The position numbers and the translations under genes are program-made. The notes beneath the pieces were generated by a model. It saw only the letters and a program-made list of their open reading frames with translations, did not search any database and had not been told where the DNA came from. This document shows positions 40,310-48,036 of a stretch of 64,000 nucleotides of DNA, in pieces. The stretch comes from Pseudomonadota bacterium. GTDB taxonomy: Bacteria; Pseudomonadota; Gammaproteobacteria; Steroidobacterales; Steroidobacteraceae. The stretch is taken from assembly GCA_023423935.1 (NCBI GenBank), contig JAFAEQ010000002.1, forward strand, positions 1 through 64,000, read 5' to 3'. The first letter of the stretch is position 1, and each line of letters starts with the position of its first letter.

Positions 40310-41422
40310 ATGCCAGATCGGAAATCCGCCGACGATGACCCGCCCACCCTGGTCCTGCCCCACGGAGCCAAGGGGTTGAGTCGAGTAACGGTCGATCACT
40401 ACAACGCCGAGCTTCGCTCCGAGGAGGGCTTCGTTGGCGATCGCGCGAGCAAGCGCGCTTTCCAGCGCATTCTCGATGAGTGGCGGGAGAAGATGAGCGA
40501 GTCGGGAGAAGATCCGTTCGGCGAAACGCCCAGCGACGAGATTAGCAAGAAGTCGCTCGACAAAGTGCTATTGGAAGGTGACATCGAAGCTGCAGGCACG
40601 ATCCACTCGGCCATCGAAGAGTTCGCCCAGGAATTCACTTCGGTCATACGAAGATTTCTGCGGCTGAAGGAATGGAAGAACGTGCAGCGGATTGCCGTGG
40701 GAGGCGGGTTACGCCAGAGCCGCATCGGCGAGCTTGCGATCGGACGCACGGCTGTCGCACTGAAGGCGTCGGGATGCGAGATCGAGCTGCGTCCGATCCG
40801 CTACCCCTCGGATCACGCAGGGTTGATCGGCAGCATTCATCTGGTGCCCGGCTGGATCCTCTCGGGACACGACAGCATCCTGGCCGTCGATATCGGCGGC
40901 AGCAACATTCGAGCCGGTATCGTCGAACTGCACGCGGATAAAAAGAAGGATCTGTCGGGCGCGCAGGTGAGCCGCCTCGAACTGTGGCGCCACTGCGATG
41001 ACAATCCGAAACGCGAAGATGCGGTCGAGCGCCTGGTCGAATTTCTGGAAGGCTTGATCAAGCGCGCTCAGAAGGACGGTCTGGTGCTTGCGCCCTTCAT
41101 CGGCGTGGGCTGTCCCGGGATGATTCGCGAAGACGGCACCATCGAGCGCGGCGGTCAGAATCTGCCGGGCAACTGGGAGAGCAAGACGTTCAATCTCCCG
41201 GAGCGGCTGCGCGAAGCCATCCCGCGTATCGGCGATCACGACACGGTCGTGCTCATGCATAACGATGCCGTCGTCCAGGGCTTGAGCGAGCTCCCCTGGA
41301 TGCAGGACGTGGAACGCTGGGGCGTAATGACCATCGGCACCGGCCTCGGCAACGCTCACTACACCAATCGTAAAGAGACGGCTCGTAAGGAGACAGCGCC
41401 GAAGGAACGCAAGAAGGGTTAG
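40310..41422 (+). CDS. ROK-like sugar-kinase fold protein with permuted domain order
   Basis: A 370-aa protein bearing ROK (ASKHA) kinase motifs in an unexpected order. The segment that normally ends a ROK kinase comes first: a helical stretch, IAVGGGL (GGG at 131-133) and SDHAGLIGSIHL (167-178). The normal N-terminal half then follows: phosphate-binding LAVDIGGSNIRAGIVE (194 on), GVGCPGMI (265 on), NLPGNW (284), catalytic Asp in MHNDAVVQGLSE (Asp319) and IGTGLGN (342). It ends shortly after, with a Lys/Glu-rich tail. The zinc motif CxCGxxGC and the GHxxGH motif are absent. The start is uncertain; a GTG lies 78 nt upstream. A kinase or sugar sensor, function unproven. Confidence 0.72.
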   Translation: MPDRKSADDDPPTLVLPHGAKGLSRVTVDHYNAELRSEEGFVGDRASKRAFQRILDEWREKMSESGEDPFGETPSDEISKKSLDKVLLEGDIEAAGTIHSAIEEFAQEFTSVIRRFLRLKEWKNVQRIAVGGGLRQSRIGELAIGRTAVALKASGCEIELRPIRYPSDHAGLIGSIHLVPGWILSGHDSILAVDIGGSNIRAGIVELHADKKKDLSGAQVSRLELWRHCDDNPKREDAVERLVEFLEGLIKRAQKDGLVLAPFIGVGCPGMIREDGTIERGGQNLPGNWESKTFNLPERLREAIPRIGDHDTVVLMHNDAVVQGLSELPWMQDVERWGVMTIGTGLGNAHYTNRKETARKETAPKERKKG

Positions 41423-41518
41423 GCGCCACCGAAGTTCGACGAATTGCGCGCGAGGTCCATCAGGGTCACGAAACACTCGGCCGTCGGATGCTTCGATCCT
41501 CCCTCGAGAGAGGCACCT

Positions 41519-42955
41519 GTGAGGCCTCGTCCGCTTGTAACATCCGAGGATCAGCCACGCTTGGATCGGCTCTTGCGTCAACTCTTCGTGAAGTCGCAGC
41601 CCGCACCCTTGTCCGCCTCTATCCCTTTCGGCGAAGCGCTGGGCTTCTGGTTGAAGCTCGGGTTCATCAGCTTCGGCGGACCCGCCGGACAGATCGCGAT
41701 CATGCATCAGGAACTGGTGTCGCGCAGACGGTGGATTTCCGATCGACGCTTTCTCCACGCGTTGAACTATTGCATGGTGTTGCCAGGCCCCGAGGCGCAG
41801 CAACTTGCCACATATATCGGCTGGCTCCTGCACGGCACCCGAGGCGGACTCGCAGCCGGAGCGCTTTTCGTACTGCCTTCGTTGTGTCTGCTGATCGCGC
41901 TGGCGTGGGTCTATGTGTCGTACGGTCATGTGCCCTGGGTCGCAGGCATTCTCAATGGCATGAAGCCGGCAGTCATCGCCATCGTCGCCTTTGCGGCGTA
42001 TCGGCTGGGTTCACGGACCTTGAAGAATGCGGCGCTATGGATCGTCGCTGCCAGTGCGTTCGTCGCGCTGGCTTGGGCGCATCTGCCCTTTCCACTGGTG
42101 ATCCTGCTTGCAGGCGTGATCGGAGTCGCAGGCGGGCACATGCGGCCGAGCTGGTTTCAGAACACTGCGCACGCACCGCTGACCTCCGGTGCACGCATGC
42201 CCGCTTTCATCGATGACGACTCACCGACGCCAGCACACGCGAAGTTTCGCTGGTCGCGTGTTTTGCTCCTGCTGGCGACGGGTGTCGGGCTGTGGATAGT
42301 TGTCGAGGGACTGCTCGTGTTCGTCTTTGGATGGACGCACGCCTTCGCACAGATGGGATGGTTCTTCAGCAAGGCCGCACTCGTCACGTTCGGAGGAGCG
42401 TATGCCGTGCTGCCATATGTGCAACAAGCCGCGGTCGATCAGTACGCATGGCTCACGACTGCGCAGATGATCGATGGACTCGCCTTGGGCGAAACCACCC
42501 CGGGTCCGCTCATCATGATCGTCGCATTCGTGGGATTTCTCGGCGGCTGGAACGACGCGGCACTGGGTCCGCAGATGCTTGCAACGGCGGGCATCGCCGG
42601 CGCGAGCATCGCGACGTTCTTCACGTTCCTGCCCTCGTTCGTATTCATTCTCGCAGGCGGTCCTGCCGTCGAAGCCACGCGCGACGATGCGAAGTTCGTA
42701 GCACCGCTGACGGCCATCAGTGCTGCGGTGACGGGCGTCATCCTCAACCTGGCGACCTACTTTGCCTGTCACGTGTTCTGGCCCGCAGGCACTCTGTCTT
42801 CTTCGTTCGCAGGACTCATGGAAAGCCTGGACCTGCCGGCGTTCATCATCAGTGTCGTGGCGCTCGCTGCTTTGATCCGCCTCCAGATCGGCGTCATCCC
42901 CGTCATTCTCGCCTGCGGCGCCATCGGGCTGGCTCGCGTACTTGTATTCGCATGA
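41519..42955 (+). CDS. chrA: Chromate transporter, CHR family, long chain
   Basis: A 478-aa membrane protein with two homologous CHR halves. The first half has EALGFWLKLGFISFGGPAGQIAIMHQELV and NYCMVLPGPEAQQLATYIGWLLHG; the second has FFSKAALVTFGGAYAVLPYVQQAAVD and DGLALGETTPGPLIMIVAFVGFLGGW. Long-chain ChrA proteins export chromate and confer resistance. A central linker of polar residues (about 220-250) separates the halves. I place the start at a GTG preceded by GAGAGG at 6 nt, giving a 50-residue polar N-terminus before the first helix; no in-frame ATG exists before it. Confidence 0.9.
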   Translation: MRPRPLVTSEDQPRLDRLLRQLFVKSQPAPLSASIPFGEALGFWLKLGFISFGGPAGQIAIMHQELVSRRRWISDRRFLHALNYCMVLPGPEAQQLATYIGWLLHGTRGGLAAGALFVLPSLCLLIALAWVYVSYGHVPWVAGILNGMKPAVIAIVAFAAYRLGSRTLKNAALWIVAASAFVALAWAHLPFPLVILLAGVIGVAGGHMRPSWFQNTAHAPLTSGARMPAFIDDDSPTPAHAKFRWSRVLLLLATGVGLWIVVEGLLVFVFGWTHAFAQMGWFFSKAALVTFGGAYAVLPYVQQAAVDQYAWLTTAQMIDGLALGETTPGPLIMIVAFVGFLGGWNDAALGPQMLATAGIAGASIATFFTFLPSFVFILAGGPAVEATRDDAKFVAPLTAISAAVTGVILNLATYFACHVFWPAGTLSSSFAGLMESLDLPAFIISVVALAALIRLQIGVIPVILACGAIGLARVLVFA

Positions 42956-43009
42956 CCCGACGTGACAATGCTTCCAGACCACCTGCCCTCGCATTCAGAG
43001 GAATTTGAT

Positions 43010-43351
43010 ATGCCGACAAAAAGCGCATCGAAGACAGCAGACGGTCCTGTGGCAGTCTTGCGCGCTGCGGTAAAGGACGCTGAAAAGCGATGGAAGCTGA
43101 AGCGTCAGGAAGCGCGCGAAGCCAAAGCCGCCGCGAAGACCGCGAAGAAGGAGCTGAAGGAGGCCCGCAAGCGCTGGAAAAAAGCGAAGGCGGCAGCTCT
43201 CGAGACGGCGAGCACTCGCGCGGATGCAACGCAAGATGATGCTGCGAAGCCAAAGATCAAAGGCTCGAAGAAACGGAAACGCAAATCGGAGGCCGCGAAC
43301 AACGGGCCGGCCTCGCTCGGCATCAACGAGGACGCGATCGAGGAAATTTAG
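43010..43351 (+). CDS. Lys/Ala-rich basic coiled-coil protein
   Basis: A 113-aa soluble protein dominated by Lys, Ala, Glu and Arg. Residues 15-65 form a long highly charged helix (KDAEKRWKLKRQEAREAKAAAKTAKKELKEARKRWKKAKA). A second basic patch follows (KPKIKGSKKRKRKSEA), then an acidic tail ending INEDAIEEI. There is no signal peptide. The composition resembles histone-H1-like or nucleic-acid-binding proteins of bacteria, but that is composition only. The ATG has a GAGGA site at 7-nt spacing. It follows chrA by 54 nt and ends at a strong convergent terminator. Confidence 0.75.
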   Translation: MPTKSASKTADGPVAVLRAAVKDAEKRWKLKRQEAREAKAAAKTAKKELKEARKRWKKAKAAALETASTRADATQDDAAKPKIKGSKKRKRKSEAANNGPASLGINEDAIEEI

Positions 43352-43362
43352 GGCTGCGCGTC

Positions 43363-43397
43363 GAGATATCGGGCGGTGTGCCCGCCCGATGGATCTC
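43363..43397. terminator. Bidirectional terminator hairpin between converging genes
   Basis: A perfect 9-bp GC-rich stem, atcgggcgg/ccgcccgat (43368-43376 and 43382-43390), with a 5-nt loop is extended by gagat/atctc on the outside, across a 2-nt bulge. It sits between the Lys-rich gene and the GntR gene, whose stop codon overlaps its right edge. This is an ordinary hairpin, not one of the periodic elements. Confidence 0.7.
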
Positions 43398-44241
43398 AGG
43401 TAGTCGCTTTCTTCGTCGAGCTCTTTCCCGCGGGCTTCTTTGGGGTGCTCGAACCCAGTGAATAGCGCGTGTCCTGCAAGGCGAGCTGAATGAGCTCGAG
43501 CACTGCATTCATCGCGCGGGTCGCATCGCCATCGGCGATGGCGGCATACACCTTGCGATGATCTGGAATGGGATCGCGCGGCAGTCCCGCCCGCTGTTGC
43601 TTGAACAACGTCGTGTAACTGATTGCCGCACCGATGGTCGAGGTCAGCGTCATGAGCGGCTCATTGCCGGTCGCGACCAGAATCTCCTCGTGGAAACTTT
43701 GATCGGCGGCGCGACCTTCGGGCGTCGACAATCCGTACTTGGCCATCTCTTCGAGAGCATGCCCCATGCGTGCCAGCTGTTCAGGCGTGCGCCGCTGTGC
43801 AGCGAGCGCTGCCGCCCGGGGCTCGACGATCTCACGCAGCTCGAACAGTCCGCGCAGGAACGATTCGCTCGGCTCGCCTCTGAAGACCCATCCCAGCACA
43901 TCCGGGTCCAGCAAATGCCAGCGCTGGCGTCGAGTGACGCGCGTGCCCGCCTTGGGCCGGCTTTCGACCAGGCCTTTGGCTACCAGGATGCGGATCGCCT
44001 CACGATAGGCCGTGCGCGAAACCTGCAGATTGCCGCTCGCCTGGATTTCGTCGGGCAGCAAGGAGCCCGGCGGATGCCGTCCGCTGACGATCGCCACACC
44101 GAGCGAATCGGCGATCTGACGGTGGATACGCATTCCCTGCACCGTCTCGAGGGGTTCGTCCCGGTTGAATACCGAACCCTTGCCGGTCGATTCGGTGGGG
44201 CGGGAAGCCTTTCGTGGCGCTTTTCGCGCTGTTCTTGTCAT
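43396..44241 (-). CDS. GntR/FadR-family (FCD) transcriptional regulator
   Basis: A 281-aa regulator. A Lys/Arg/Thr-rich N-terminus precedes a GntR winged helix (IHRQIADSLGVAIVSGRHPPGSLLPDEIQASGNLQVSRTAYREAIRILVAKGLVESRPKAGTRVT). An all-helical FCD ligand domain follows (FLRGLFELREIVEPRAAALAAQR, ADQSFHEEILVATGNEPLM, DHRKVYAAIADGDATRAM). Members of this DgoR/GntR-like branch usually sense sugar acids. A Lys-rich tail (TPKKPAGKSSTKKATT) ends the protein. The nearby ROK-like protein suggests carbohydrate sensing, though that link is only proximity. Confidence 0.88.
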   Translation of the reverse strand: MTRTARKAPRKASRPTESTGKGSVFNRDEPLETVQGMRIHRQIADSLGVAIVSGRHPPGSLLPDEIQASGNLQVSRTAYREAIRILVAKGLVESRPKAGTRVTRRQRWHLLDPDVLGWVFRGEPSESFLRGLFELREIVEPRAAALAAQRRTPEQLARMGHALEEMAKYGLSTPEGRAADQSFHEEILVATGNEPLMTLTSTIGAAISYTTLFKQQRAGLPRDPIPDHRKVYAAIADGDATRAMNAVLELIQLALQDTRYSLGSSTPKKPAGKSSTKKATT

Positions 44242-44388
44242 CTGACAGCCCGAGTCCTGACTGAGTCGCGCGATCATAGTCGTCCAAGGACACCGGCACC
44301 ACTCAAAAGCCTTGGAAAAACCGGGAAAAGCACTCCGATCCAGTCGATCAAGGGCGGTTCGGTCGCAACTCCAATGAAAACCGTCGGC

Positions 44389-45291
44389 TCATGCACCGGC
44401 TGCGGCGGTTCGCAGCAGGGTATCGACGTCGGTGGGTGCGCCCGCCGCGAGGTTCACTGAGAGCGATGCCGCCCCGCTTTTCATGCGAAGCCGCAACTGA
44501 CTCGCGAGCGGGGTCAACGCCGAGCTCAGACGATCGCGAATCAATGTCACATTGTCTGCGGCGGCCTCGGGTAAGACGATCGCGAAAGAGGCTGAGTCCA
44601 AACCGTCGATGCGACCAACCCAATCGACATCGGCGCGCAACATGCGCTCCAGCGCCTGAACCAGCTCACGCAGCGTGTCCGATGCAGGCACTTCGTTCTG
44701 CGAGGTCGTCACACTCACGAGCACCACCGAAAGTTCGCGTCGATATCGCAACGCGCGGCGGATCTCCGAGTGCAGGCGCCGGTGCAGCTCCTGATGCGAA
44801 ATCGCGCCCGAAGCCTCGTCCACATGCGAGGAGGTCTGGATCAGCGCCTGCGCCTCCTTCAGCGTGCGACGCAGCGCCAGCGTATTGAAGGCGGAATGGA
44901 TGCGGGCGAACAACTCAGCGTCAGCCGTGTGCTTGATCAGGTAGTCATCTACGCCCGCGAGATAGCCCTGCTCGTAATCCTGCGCGTCCTCCTGCGTCGT
45001 CAGCAGGATCACGTAGGTGTCCGCACCTGCACGCGTACGCAGCGTCCGCGTGAGCGCCATGCCATCCATGACCGGCATCTTCCAGTCCGTGATGACGAGC
45101 GGATACCACCGCTGCTGATATGCCGACAGCGCCTGCTCGCCAGCCGGCGCGCAAGTCACTTCGAAGCCTGCGCCGCGCAGCCGCTCGGCAAGCGATTCGA
45201 GTTCGCGCTCGTCGTCATCGACCAGCAGGATCCGCATGGGCAACGCCTGTGCGAGGACCGACAAGCGAGCCGCCATGGCTTGAGGATTCAT
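44389..45291 (-). CDS. Response regulator: receiver plus degenerate GGDEF-like domain
   Basis: A 300-aa protein. The receiver (residues 19-140) is intact: ILLVDDDERE, phospho-acceptor Asp69 in LVITDWKMPVMDG, and the conserved Lys in DDYLIKHT. The C-terminal part (about 158-300) follows a diguanylate cyclase layout (HQELHRRLHSEIRRALRYRRELSVVLVSV, then FAIVLPEAA), but the signature GGDEF is replaced by DSASF in GLDSASFAIVLPEA. It should not make c-di-GMP and may act through protein or nucleotide binding. It is the last gene of the signalling cluster, 168 nt after the REC-kinase. Confidence 0.85.
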   Translation of the reverse strand: MNPQAMAARLSVLAQALPMRILLVDDDERELESLAERLRGAGFEVTCAPAGEQALSAYQQRWYPLVITDWKMPVMDGMALTRTLRTRAGADTYVILLTTQEDAQDYEQGYLAGVDDYLIKHTADAELFARIHSAFNTLALRRTLKEAQALIQTSSHVDEASGAISHQELHRRLHSEIRRALRYRRELSVVLVSVTTSQNEVPASDTLRELVQALERMLRADVDWVGRIDGLDSASFAIVLPEAAADNVTLIRDRLSSALTPLASQLRLRMKSGAASLSVNLAAGAPTDVDTLLRTAAAGA

Positions 45292-45459
45292 CCCCTACTC
45301 CCCCGACAGTGACCTTGAGAACCGCGCACAGTGTGCATCGTCGACTGCCAATCATCATCAAGCGTATTCGACACGAACGGCATGGCTGACGAGCAGATGC
45401 AAAGACCCGACACGCCGCTCAGCGGAAAGCTCGAGCGGACGCGGCGATCCTGCACCAGC

Positions 45460-46635
45460 TCAAGGCCCCTGCATTGCAGGCAACGTAAAGTAGAACGTCG
45501 CCCCCTGATCCGGAGCACCGTCGGCCCAGATGCGCCCGCCGTGCCTCTGCACGATGCGCCGTGCGTTCGCGAGTCCGACGCCCGTACCTTCGAACTGCTT
45601 GTCCGAATGCAGCCGCTGGAACACGCCGAACAATCGGTCGGCCAACGCAGGATCGAATCCGACGCCGTTATCCGCCACGCTGAAGATCACTTCCTTGTCC
45701 TGAGTCACACCTGCGACCCGGATGCGCGTGTGCTCGCGCGGACGTGTGTACTTGACCGCATTCGCGATCAGATTCGCCCACACCTGCCGCAGTAACCCTA
45801 CATCGCCCTTTACAGCAGGCAACGCGGAGATCTCCCACTCGATCCGGCGATCCCGCAAATCGGTCTGCATCTCGCCGATGACCTGTTCGACCAGCACGTT
45901 ATTGTCGATGCGTGACTTCGTGAGCTCGGTGCGACCGATGCGCGAGAAGGCCAGCAGATCCTCGATCAATTGACCCATGCGACGTGCGGCGTCGCGGATG
46001 ATGCCGAACTGGCGTCGCTCCTCGTCCGTCAGTTTCTGTGCGGCCGAGTCTTCGATCATGCTGATATAGGCATGAATATGGCGCAGCGGCATACGCAGAT
46101 CGTGAGACACCGTATGGCCGAAAGCCTCGAGGTCCTCGTTGGCTGCCGTCAGGTCCGCATTGCGCTGCTCGAGCGTCATGTTGAGCTTCGTGATTTCTCC
46201 GGCGATGCGGGCGCGCTCGGCGATTTCTTCCTGGAGCTTGAATCGCGCGAGCGCGAGCTCCACGAACACTTCCACTTTTGCACGCAGAATTCCGGAGACC
46301 ACGGGCTTCATCAGATAGTCCACGGCACCGGCGGAATAGCCTTTGAAGACCATTTCGGAAGTCTTCACCACGCCGGTGAGAAAGATGAGTGGCGTCGTTC
46401 GCGAGCGCTCCCGCTCGCGAATCAGCGCAGCGGTTTCGATACCGGAGATATCGGGCATCTGCACATCGAGCAGGATCACCGCATAGTCGCGATCGAGCAC
46501 ACAGCGCAGAGCCTCGGTCCCCGAGTTCGCGCGATAAAGATTCTGACCGAGAGGTTCGAGGACGGCTTCCAGCGCCTCCAGATTGGCCGGCTCATCGTCG
46601 ACCATGAGAATGTTGACCTTATGCTCTTCCGTCAT
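45460..46635 (-). CDS. Receiver-histidine kinase (REC-HisKA-HATPase)
   Basis: A 391-aa cytosolic protein with an N-terminal receiver (Asp57 in VILLDVQMPDISG, Lys110 in DYLMKPV) and a coiled coil. A bacteriophytochrome-type HisKA follows, with His178 in FGHTVSHDLRMPLRHIHAYI, then an HATPase domain (NLIANAVKYT, VADNGVGFDPALADRLFGVFQRLH, GTGVGLANARRIVQRHGG). Its receiver probably takes phosphate from, or gates, the kinase in response to the large hybrid kinase encoded upstream. Its start overlaps the cheB 3' end by 17 nt, so it is translationally coupled. A 13-codon upstream extension is possible. Confidence 0.92.
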   Translation of the reverse strand: MTEEHKVNILMVDDEPANLEALEAVLEPLGQNLYRANSGTEALRCVLDRDYAVILLDVQMPDISGIETAALIRERERSRTTPLIFLTGVVKTSEMVFKGYSAGAVDYLMKPVVSGILRAKVEVFVELALARFKLQEEIAERARIAGEITKLNMTLEQRNADLTAANEDLEAFGHTVSHDLRMPLRHIHAYISMIEDSAAQKLTDEERRQFGIIRDAARRMGQLIEDLLAFSRIGRTELTKSRIDNNVLVEQVIGEMQTDLRDRRIEWEISALPAVKGDVGLLRQVWANLIANAVKYTRPREHTRIRVAGVTQDKEVIFSVADNGVGFDPALADRLFGVFQRLHSDKQFEGTGVGLANARRIVQRHGGRIWADGAPDQGATFYFTLPAMQGP

Positions 46636-47188
46636 CCCGCTCTTCCCCTGCCAACTCGACGATCCGCTGCGCAAGGTCCGTCAGTGCGTGAACCTCTGCG
46701 CGTCTTGTTCTTGCCAATGCAGCCCGGGGCATCTCTGCCCCCAGGGATTCTTCCGGCGACTGCACCAGCACACGACCTCCTGCGGCTTCGATCGCAGCCG
46801 CACCGAGCGCGCCGTCCGCTCCGCCACCGGTAAGAATCACACCGATCAGATTCACGTAGCCCGCAGCAGCCGCCGATTCAAACAGAACATCGATCGAAGG
46901 TCGTGCGAAGCGCACCGGCTCATCGATCGACAGCGAAAAACGCCCCGCGTCGATGAGCACGTGGTAGTCCGCAGGCGCAACGAAGACGCCGTGGCCGATC
47001 GGTTGCTTGTCGACGATCTCGGCAACTGGCAAGGCACTGGCCTGCTGCAGCAACTCGATGAGTCCGCCATCGGACTCACGATGTCGATGCAGCACGATGA
47101 CCATCGTCTGCGCGAATCCCATCGGCAGCTCGCTCAGTAAGACCTGCAGCGCGCGAGTCCCGCCGATGGAGGCGCCGACGACGATCAT
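46619..47188 (-). CDS. CheB-type protein-glutamate methylesterase, catalytic domain only
   Basis: A 189-aa stand-alone CheB catalytic domain. The nucleophile is Ser7 in VVGASIGGTRALQVLLSELP; the His is in MVIVLHRHRESDG, and the Asp is in GVILTGGGADGALGAAAIEAAGG. It lacks the N-terminal receiver of chemotaxis CheB. It overlaps cheR by 4 nt. In this setting, without a chemoreceptor, it may demethylate a noncanonical target such as the neighbouring sensor kinase. Confidence 0.9.
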   Translation of the reverse strand: MIVVGASIGGTRALQVLLSELPMGFAQTMVIVLHRHRESDGGLIELLQQASALPVAEIVDKQPIGHGVFVAPADYHVLIDAGRFSLSIDEPVRFARPSIDVLFESAAAAGYVNLIGVILTGGGADGALGAAAIEAAGGRVLVQSPEESLGAEMPRAALARTRRAEVHALTDLAQRIVELAGEERDDGRA

Positions 47189-48036
47189 TGGAATTTCCGG
47201 AACAGCCGCTCATGCGGCGTCACCGATGAGTAGCAGTCCTCGTACGGCGTGAACCGCACGGTTTCACCACGACCGAGCCCCAGATAGCCGAACATGGCCA
47301 GACTGTCGTAGAGCAGACGATGCGTGCGCGCCTGCAGCTCCGCATTGAAATAGATCATGACGTTGCGACAGAAGATCACCTGGAACTCGTTGAACGAGCC
47401 GTCGGTGACCAGGTTGTGCATGCCGAAGACCACGTTGTCTTTCAGGAACGCACGCATGATCGCGCCGTCGCCATCGGCGGTGTAGTAATCGGAGAACGCA
47501 GCGCGTCCGCCCGCCATCTGATAATTGCGCGTGTAGTCCTGCATGGCGGCCAGCGGGTAGATGGCATCTCGCGCCTGATCGATCGCGAGCGCACGCACGT
47601 CGGTCGCGTAGACGCGCGAGCGTCCGTAGAGCCCTTCTTCGTGCAACAGAATGCACAGCGAATACACCTCCTGACCGCTCGAGCAACCTGCAACCCACAG
47701 GCGCAGGTAAGGATGCGTGCGCAACAAGGGCACGACGTTCTCGCGAAACGCTGCAAAGAAGCTGGGATCCCGAAACATCGAGGTCACCGGCAGCGTCAAC
47801 TTCGAGACCAGTTGCTCTAGAGCGCGCGGATCGGCACGCACCCGTTCGAGCAGTTCGGGAATGCCGTCGACTCCTGCATCGTTCACGGCCACCTGCACGC
47901 GCCGGCGCAGCGAAGCCAGCGCGTACTGACGAAAGTCGAGCCCCGTACTCTCGAGCACGTATTGCAGCAGCGCCTGGATGTCCGCTGTCTCGGGCACCTC
48001 AGCCCGAACGTCCCGATCTGTTCGTCCGGTGGCCAT
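47185..48036 (-). CDS. CheR-type protein-glutamate methyltransferase
   Basis: A 283-aa SAM-dependent methyltransferase. It has the N-terminal CheR helical domain (LLQYVLESTGLDFRQYALASLRRRVQ) and a Rossmann domain (LRLWVAGCSSGQEVYSLCILL, RVYATDVRALAIDQARDAIYPL, VIFCRNVMIYF), ending with FTPYEDCYSSVTPHERLFRKFQ. Its ATG shares one base with the stop of the large hybrid kinase (TGATG), a tight translational coupling. No chemoreceptor, CheA or CheW is present, so its substrate is unclear. Confidence 0.92.
   Translation of the reverse strand: MATGRTDRDVRAEVPETADIQALLQYVLESTGLDFRQYALASLRRRVQVAVNDAGVDGIPELLERVRADPRALEQLVSKLTLPVTSMFRDPSFFAAFRENVVPLLRTHPYLRLWVAGCSSGQEVYSLCILLHEEGLYGRSRVYATDVRALAIDQARDAIYPLAAMQDYTRNYQMAGGRAAFSDYYTADGDGAIMRAFLKDNVVFGMHNLVTDGSFNEFQVIFCRNVMIYFNAELQARTHRLLYDSLAMFGYLGLGRGETVRFTPYEDCYSSVTPHERLFRKFQ

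Noticed and set aside
46619..48036. A complete chemotaxis operon
   Set aside because: Only CheR and a receiver-less CheB are present. CheA, CheW, CheY-type single receivers and chemoreceptors are absent from the window.
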